Below are positions 61,801-64,000 of a stretch of 64,000 bases of DNA, one piece after another. Source of the stretch: CBFHMJ01 sp965656875 (GTDB taxonomy: Bacteria > Pseudomonadota > Gammaproteobacteria > Enterobacterales > Alteromonadaceae). The position numbers were made by a program, and so were the translations under genes. The notes beneath the pieces are model-generated. The model saw only the letters and a program-made list of their open reading frames with translations. It had not been told where the DNA came from and ran no database searches. Position 1 is the stretch's first letter; each line of letters starts with the position of its first letter. The stretch covers positions 83,372-147,371 of the forward strand of contig CBFHMJ010000048.1 in NCBI GenBank assembly GCA_965656875.1. The letters are read 5' to 3'.

Positions 61801-64000
61801 ACCCGCATCACCACCGGCACACACCAGCAACTGGACTATGAATACGACGGCCTGGGTAACTTGCACGCCCGAATCAACCTGAACGGTCTGAATGGGCAGA
61901 CACAGGTTGAACATTTCACCTATGACAACCTGAGCCGGGTGACAGGCGCCTGGCTGGACAATACGGCCACACATACGCTGGATTATCAGGATAACGGTAA
62001 CCTGCAATCCAACAGCTTTGTGGAAAACGGTGCTGCTTATCACTACGGTCAGGCGGTGACTGGCTGTGGTGTCACGCCGGGGATTCATGCGGTGACCTCG
62101 GTCGGTACGCTGAACTTCTGTTATGACAAACGGGGCAATCAGACAAAACGCTGGAAAGACAACACCCTGACGCGTGAAGTCACTTACAGTGCGTTTGATA
62201 AACCGGTGCAGATGGACAGTGTGATTAATGGCGAAACCCGGACCACGCGCTTTACCTATGACGGCAATCGCAGTCGCTGGTTACGCACGGATGAAGAAAA
62301 TGGTGAAACCACGACAACGCTGTATGTGGGTAATCTGGAGATTGAAACCCGACCGGACGGGCTGACACAGACCAAACGTTACGTGGGTAACAATGTCATT
62401 GATACCCACCGCAGTAACGGTACCCGTACCACACATTACCTTGGCCATGACCACATTGGCTCCATCGACATCATTACCGATGAAGCAGGAACCTTACTGG
62501 AAAACCTGAGTTTTGACCTGTGGGGTAATCGTCGTGATGCGACGGGCTGGTCTGTGGTGCAGCAGCCGTTTACGCAGCTGAGTCTGGACACCGTGCTGAA
62601 TATCACCCGTCAGGGCTTCACCGGGCATGAACATGTGGACCATGCGGATGTTATCCACATGAACGGCCGGATTTACGACCCGACCCTGGGCCGCTTCATG
62701 CAGGCGGACCCTATCGTGCAGCAACCGGAAAACCTGCAAAACCTGAATCGTTATACCTATGTGTTTAATAACCCGCTGAGTTATACGGACCCGACGGGGT
62801 ATTGCGCCGCGTCATCGTTCAGCACAAAACAACCGAGTTGTGAAATTCAGCAACAGGCCGAAGCCGCTGCGGTGACTAATGACAAAGAAACCAGAGAAGC
62901 GAAGGAGAATGAAGGGGCGGCGGCGAGTGAGTCGAACGACAGCGGCGGCTGGTTCAGTTCGATTGCGTCGTCGGTCAGCGAAGTGGCGGACTCCATGGTT
63001 CAGTTTGGCAAAGACCATTACACCGACACCCTCAACACGCTGGAAAGTAAAAGCAAAGAGCTGGTTGATGCCGTCGATGCGGGTGACGTGATTGGTGCCG
63101 CCACGGCGGCCGTTATTCTGCTGGAAACCACCACGGACCTGGTGCCGAACCCGAAAACGGCGATAAAAGCGGCGGGTCGTAAAGCCCTCAAGATGTTGTC
63201 GAAGAAAGGCCGAAAAGGCAAAGGTAACGGCAACGGCGGTGGCGGCGGATGTAACTGTTTTGCTGCCGGTACGGATGTGGTCACCAAAGACGGTTATACA
63301 GCCATTGAGGATATTACGGTCGGCGATGAAGTGCTGGCGAAGAATGTGCTGACAGGAGAACAGGACTGGCGACCGGTAACCGAGACCTTTATTATTCCGG
63401 ATAATGAGGTGTACGAGCTGCTACTGGACACCGGAGACGCCACCCCATCACGCCTGACGGTATCAGAAACCCATCCGTTTTATGTGCCAGCCCGTGGCTG
63501 GGTTGAATCTCAGTCGCTGAACCCGGGCGATGTGATAGAAACCGACACATTCAGTGCTGCAGTAGTGATTTCCCTGAACGACCTGCACCGCCGGGAAGCG
63601 ACATATAACTTTACAGTGGATGAGTTCCATTCGTATTATGTGTCGCAGGACAGGGTGTTGGTTCATAATCAGGATAAAATTGTTTGTAAGTTGACTGGTG
63701 AGGGTGAGGTTACAAAGGGCGCAGATAGTACTCTTTCGAGAAAAGCAGCGTTTAGAGAAGCCAAAGAAAAAGCAGGGATACCTAGAAGTCAGCAACCAAG
63801 TAATACGTATCGCGAAAAAATACGTGACCAACAAGGCCATGTTGAAGGACGTGTATACGAGTTTAAGAATGCAGATGGAAGTACAGCTACGATTCGGGAG
63901 CATACCTTAGGTCATAAACTTGGAAATCATGGCTCTCATTTCAATAGTGAGCTACGTAACGTCCAAGGTATTAAACAGTCACTGAAGAATAATGCTGATT
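52801..64000 (+). CDS. Giant SpvB/RHS polymorphic toxin with cadherin-like repeats, Hint domain and C-terminal toxin tip (3' end outside the window)
   Basis: One open frame from the ATG at 52801 to the window edge, at least 3733 codons. In order: N-terminal extension and signal helix (to about residue 75, IRLFWLTFISVFAQVAIA); FG-GAP/VCBS repeats of the DINGDGRDD type (81-290); Fn3-like domain (about 430-640); at least five cadherin-like repeats ending NDAPT (641-1337); putative-Ig domain (about 1340-1437). Then an SpvB domain (about 1441-1720, LPSGIAGITPQLSVGYSS), more FG-GAP repeats and a TcdB-like part (1760-2300), YD repeats (about 2700-3290) and the RHS core end (GRFMQADPI to DPTGY, 3295-3334). 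A Gly-rich linker precedes a Hint domain (CFAAGTDV at 3486 to VHN at 3621-3623). A presumed nuclease tip with HTLGHKLGNHGSHFNSE follows. It is probably a secreted interbacterial toxin; family and immunity gene are not visible. Confidence 0.9.
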   Translation, partial: MTKRNAVSSSQVMEFYVDKRLALQKGGLSQECDKHQDKSNGHGFYRNKTTTTKTAIIRLFWLTFISVFAQVAIADESDTVSWNSEQFIALHGDINGDGRDDLLLQPRGSETGSVTFQSSSRQYLTDDSHFLTFLPNYASARLLLADINGDGKDDLVTISTGEARVRLSNGNGFAEVSQTLSNPESLHFLNAFDAYLYYAGDFNGDGKEEFIALSDNPHRADRAHVLMQTEDNGQLNVHQSPGEEAVWAQQQSSRLIIADYNNDGRDDIFAVARKTNDPHWLVLSSDKGRFSTRGQQIRHRLTNHDWDDERHSIMAINGLLTPGVELLRRNNRPGGFDERGEWHSENMGEPGDVAARGSVDKQQIVNKPQVANKQAPVNPEVVRPSLAQVSLRSSVSDRRSSESVNPASINSASTNAIDCSDPLYNPTSGTEGSGCSFLTLPDTPTDYPTISGSAYKPLNIGFTVGFAVVADATYYELYAGDGGLDPAAVTYTKVYSGSVFQPTFSYSTAGHRYYKYKACNSVGCSGLSPWRRIYVYDAPEAIRSPVLSASSVYSNATVSLDFVEAGYSVDGTNHKVWQSFNGGAETLIYDFTRTQWQQNQHHVSKTLTEPGSYVWRAQACSPSVGCGPSTNFTITVTNRAPVAVADTFTHLQEDTPAALSVLANDTDPDGHPVSLHDIVAVPLGGQVVINGNQAVYTPYNQWCGDDRFTYRVKDAFGAVSSAVLVSLTVNCVNDAPYVSHLSSGYTVNEDTSATITYTLRDFDSDVNAASVSVLSSSNPAVLPLANIVPGGSGSARTLQLQGAAHQYGSSDVTFRVSDGTDAQDYTFNVVIHPVNDLPVATGLAGHVLTEDTPLTIAVPVADVETPAAALTLTSVGSSNYTVLPTPNVVISGSGATRSITLTPAANQSGSGIIWLQLSDGTDSATYGLTFTVNPVNDTPTAGPLSGHVLDEDESQAITLTVNDVETSASEVVLRVKGSSNTALVPVSHAVISGSGNTRTLTLTPAENRSGSGTIWLGVHDGTVEATYGLSYTVNPVNDAPTVSTIPVQVMDEDTALSVPFTVNDIDTDLSQLNLSATAGNPLLVNTSDITFSGSGQNRTLTITPLPGRDGETDITVHVNDGTQTTSRTFHLTVNGVNDAPTLSAIAAQRVDEDTPITVYVKISDKETPSSQLTLHAISSSNLTLLPLSQITFGGSDNYREVTLTPVANEYGVSTVTLGVSDGELSTSQTFTFSVNGINDLPVIQPPADVNMLTRQVLSVPLVVSDVETPLENLTITASAHDPSLISPDRLVPQFVNGQHVLQVTAGSSPGSTPVDVRVHDGTTSRKATFNVTIVRPPEPPTITGVPPSTVRVGQTYDFTPGAEDRNPGDTLTFVSANLPAWLTFDAATGRIHGTPGTLDIGTRSGIRLGVTDNYNYPGEGLKYVYLNDFAITVQQAQDPANPETPVAPSVFADPGIDPMSEKVGRVVGEASVSDHGGAAWSLPIDLPSGIAGITPQLSVGYSSKGGNGILGMGWYLGASSEVKRCRSTPSDDEFFRAVNFDAQDVICLDGQRLVLVEGVAWQDGAVYQPRLFNGQRVRLSVIDNVFTFAQDMGNGTTRYFGTRDDARQRDTVALRDGMPAAHRDYKWLLSRQVDAFGNTIHWHYNPENDETKRLTRIDWSGHKVELNYSHNRVDKNHAFFKGNTILDDALLTDIRVYHYSQPATAFDSYHFAYGASTSGYRLRLNSMTRCNGDENGVCLPATTFDYDTAPTGIGFNAYTDNAQRYDMDTLLGLSGGHKIISVSPMDYNGDGYNDLAVVYELPGNQLYLGFVKNEGGTFVSQSVASPVSLGASSPNSENNPKNAYDSLKPTEYAFTPVDFDANGTTDILLNGEILYFDHEGRWTRQSIAFGSPSMSVVDFDGNGLPDINNIDFIALNYPDDTPATRFQHTVQLFDRNALIDKIGPTSTACEGGVCLSDFQELHFDKTAAGNQFDVDGDGQMDLLWSGEERTINPDNENYDPLRDGIITFTQLFKVSRTGATTWKAVAPVDGDSDPNWGAPYTKEEGAMFSVSQALAPARTYGDVNGDGLSDHVAFRKVHGSGLSRLSVSQMNGDGIDFSAMTAPTLTEVQKEHLERLKLIDMDGDGRDDMVFWLQDGSRSAMYISVIRHNTFQPIQVMDGLSDSNGFSLEEEARNKEAVIFSDIDGDGQPALMIADLNRHNVNSGSFDYQLVVYPDRNTGQHFNDVLTTVTDGFGYTTQFTYGYATDPTLYSTGSDDTPLTETDDSAVRQVRPSGPLVKRFTELTHHLADGSPAYKTLDYHYQGNRVQAGGRGSLGFEAITRKNQLTGITTVTRKRQDYPFNGQMASETRTYNGTVLKVTQQTAFADIALNGGKTRFVAPRVTEVHDYGFATDNARPDRVSAWSAIKQKTVRTVTRQVTGSGRAIIQTADHTDVTDYRNNSEVSTSQVSTGWDVDINRWLLNRKSTETRTLIRAGHPNVSLKTDWEYDDTHGLVSAEIRNPDSHEARFLRTEFVYDEVGNRIQATQCSKHFAPSTGAAQCGGAIPDTTDDPLKVFRRQRSTFTPEGRHLVSTANALFTETTLSDYNIHDAADTMTSPDGVKTYTRLDGFGKPYYQASDDGSYSITRYRLCQTLTDCPASALMRKTIIQPDNVVSYEYTDGADRVVRSKTTGFDGRFIVVNTDYDERGRAVRVSEPHYEGSGDTVANLTEFDGLSREIRRHHPDGTQTAQLWTVDEQHTIVTASYSGTNWSSSVNRTTVRVTNGKGEAVSVIDDNGNAIDYIYDAAGKLVRTVNVDGSVILTPHDDQGRQLSLTDPDKGHHEYGYNALAELTETRTPGDSDGTFITETHYRDAAGREVRRVLRDASSTVVDTQLWQFNAHQLTGETFDSRDTANTSTQYFYDTLGRVNRTSVNLGGSVYHTRTTFDEFGRVFQQFDASGDDHGLRFHYQYGYVAKHQEAREGTAGVVYLTIDAMDARGNVIQETAGNGLTTHRAYNRQTGFLTRITTGTHQQLDYEYDGLGNLHARINLNGLNGQTQVEHFTYDNLSRVTGAWLDNTATHTLDYQDNGNLQSNSFVENGAAYHYGQAVTGCGVTPGIHAVTSVGTLNFCYDKRGNQTKRWKDNTLTREVTYSAFDKPVQMDSVINGETRTTRFTYDGNRSRWLRTDEENGETTTTLYVGNLEIETRPDGLTQTKRYVGNNVIDTHRSNGTRTTHYLGHDHIGSIDIITDEAGTLLENLSFDLWGNRRDATGWSVVQQPFTQLSLDTVLNITRQGFTGHEHVDHADVIHMNGRIYDPTLGRFMQADPIVQQPENLQNLNRYTYVFNNPLSYTDPTGYCAASSFSTKQPSCEIQQQAEAAAVTNDKETREAKENEGAAASESNDSGGWFSSIASSVSEVADSMVQFGKDHYTDTLNTLESKSKELVDAVDAGDVIGAATAAVILLETTTDLVPNPKTAIKAAGRKALKMLSKKGRKGKGNGNGGGGGCNCFAAGTDVVTKDGYTAIEDITVGDEVLAKNVLTGEQDWRPVTETFIIPDNEVYELLLDTGDATPSRLTVSETHPFYVPARGWVESQSLNPGDVIETDTFSAAVVISLNDLHRREATYNFTVDEFHSYYVSQDRVLVHNQDKIVCKLTGEGEVTKGADSTLSRKAAFREAKEKAGIPRSQQPSNTYREKIRDQQGHVEGRVYEFKNADGSTATIREHTLGHKLGNHGSHFNSELRNVQGIKQSLKNNAD

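Noticed and set aside
62651..62659. Perfect DnaA box TTATCCACA inside the RHS gene
   Set aside because: A single isolated box in coding sequence, expected by chance at this window size.
54185..63903. Numerous minus-strand frames of 60-220 codons opposite the RHS gene
   Set aside because: They are shadows caused by the high GC of the large plus-strand gene; they have no recognisable domains or ribosome sites.

Overview
The window looks like the replication-origin-proximal region of a gammaproteobacterial chromosome. It carries dnaA-dnaN-recF-gyrB followed by glyQS, then polA, engB and cytochrome c4, yihI, a hemCDXY operon, tmcA and uvrD. These neighbourhoods resemble Pseudomonas (dnaA operon plus glyQS; polA/engB/cytochrome c4) and the enteric polA-yihA-csrC-yihI region. 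The base composition is mildly AT-rich up to about 52.8 kb. A marine, methylotroph-like (Methylophaga/Piscirickettsiaceae-type) host is a guess; no marker in the window fixes the genus. I saw no rRNA, tRNA, insertion sequence or CRISPR array.

Layout. 1-2313: 3' part of ccmA, then ccmBCDE (haem export and periplasmic haem delivery). 2314-8737: dnaA, dnaN, recF and gyrB, with DnaA boxes upstream of dnaA and two perfect parS sites inside recF. 8873-11865: glyQ and glyS. 12-17.5 kb: a divergent penicillin-acylase-like Ntn hydrolase, a DUF1285 protein, an XRE regulator, a DUF2489 membrane protein, yihI and a methyltransferase. 17.5-17.9 kb: a non-coding stretch with 13 GGA triplets on the minus strand ending at a strong terminator, a candidate CsrB/CsrC-type RNA. 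18-24.6 kb: cytochrome c4, engB, polA, an intergenic region with tandem DnaA boxes, rlmF and elbB. 24.7-28.9 kb: a methyltransferase/acyltransferase pair and an HtrA-like protease overlapping an FHA membrane protein. 29.2-33.3 kb: hemC-hemD-hemX-hemY on the minus strand.

33.3-41.7 kb is accessory: a small protein with five exact 13-residue repeats followed by two membrane proteins, a di-haem lipoprotein, a PhoX-like lipoprotein with a collagen-like stalk, a YqhD-type alcohol dehydrogenase, a DTW protein and a GNAT acetyltransferase. 41.8-48.0 kb holds three tandem secreted S9 (prolyl-oligopeptidase) paralogues; the third has lost its catalytic Ser and Asp. tmcA and uvrD follow on the minus strand.

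From 52801 to the right edge there is one open frame of at least 3733 codons with visibly higher GC. It encodes a secreted FG-GAP / cadherin-like / SpvB / RHS protein ending in a Hint domain and an AT-richer toxin tip. It is a polymorphic toxin truncated by the window edge.

The points most worth a second look are the CsrB/C-like RNA, the parS sites embedded in recF, the repeat-protein cluster, the S9 pseudoenzyme and the giant RHS toxin.
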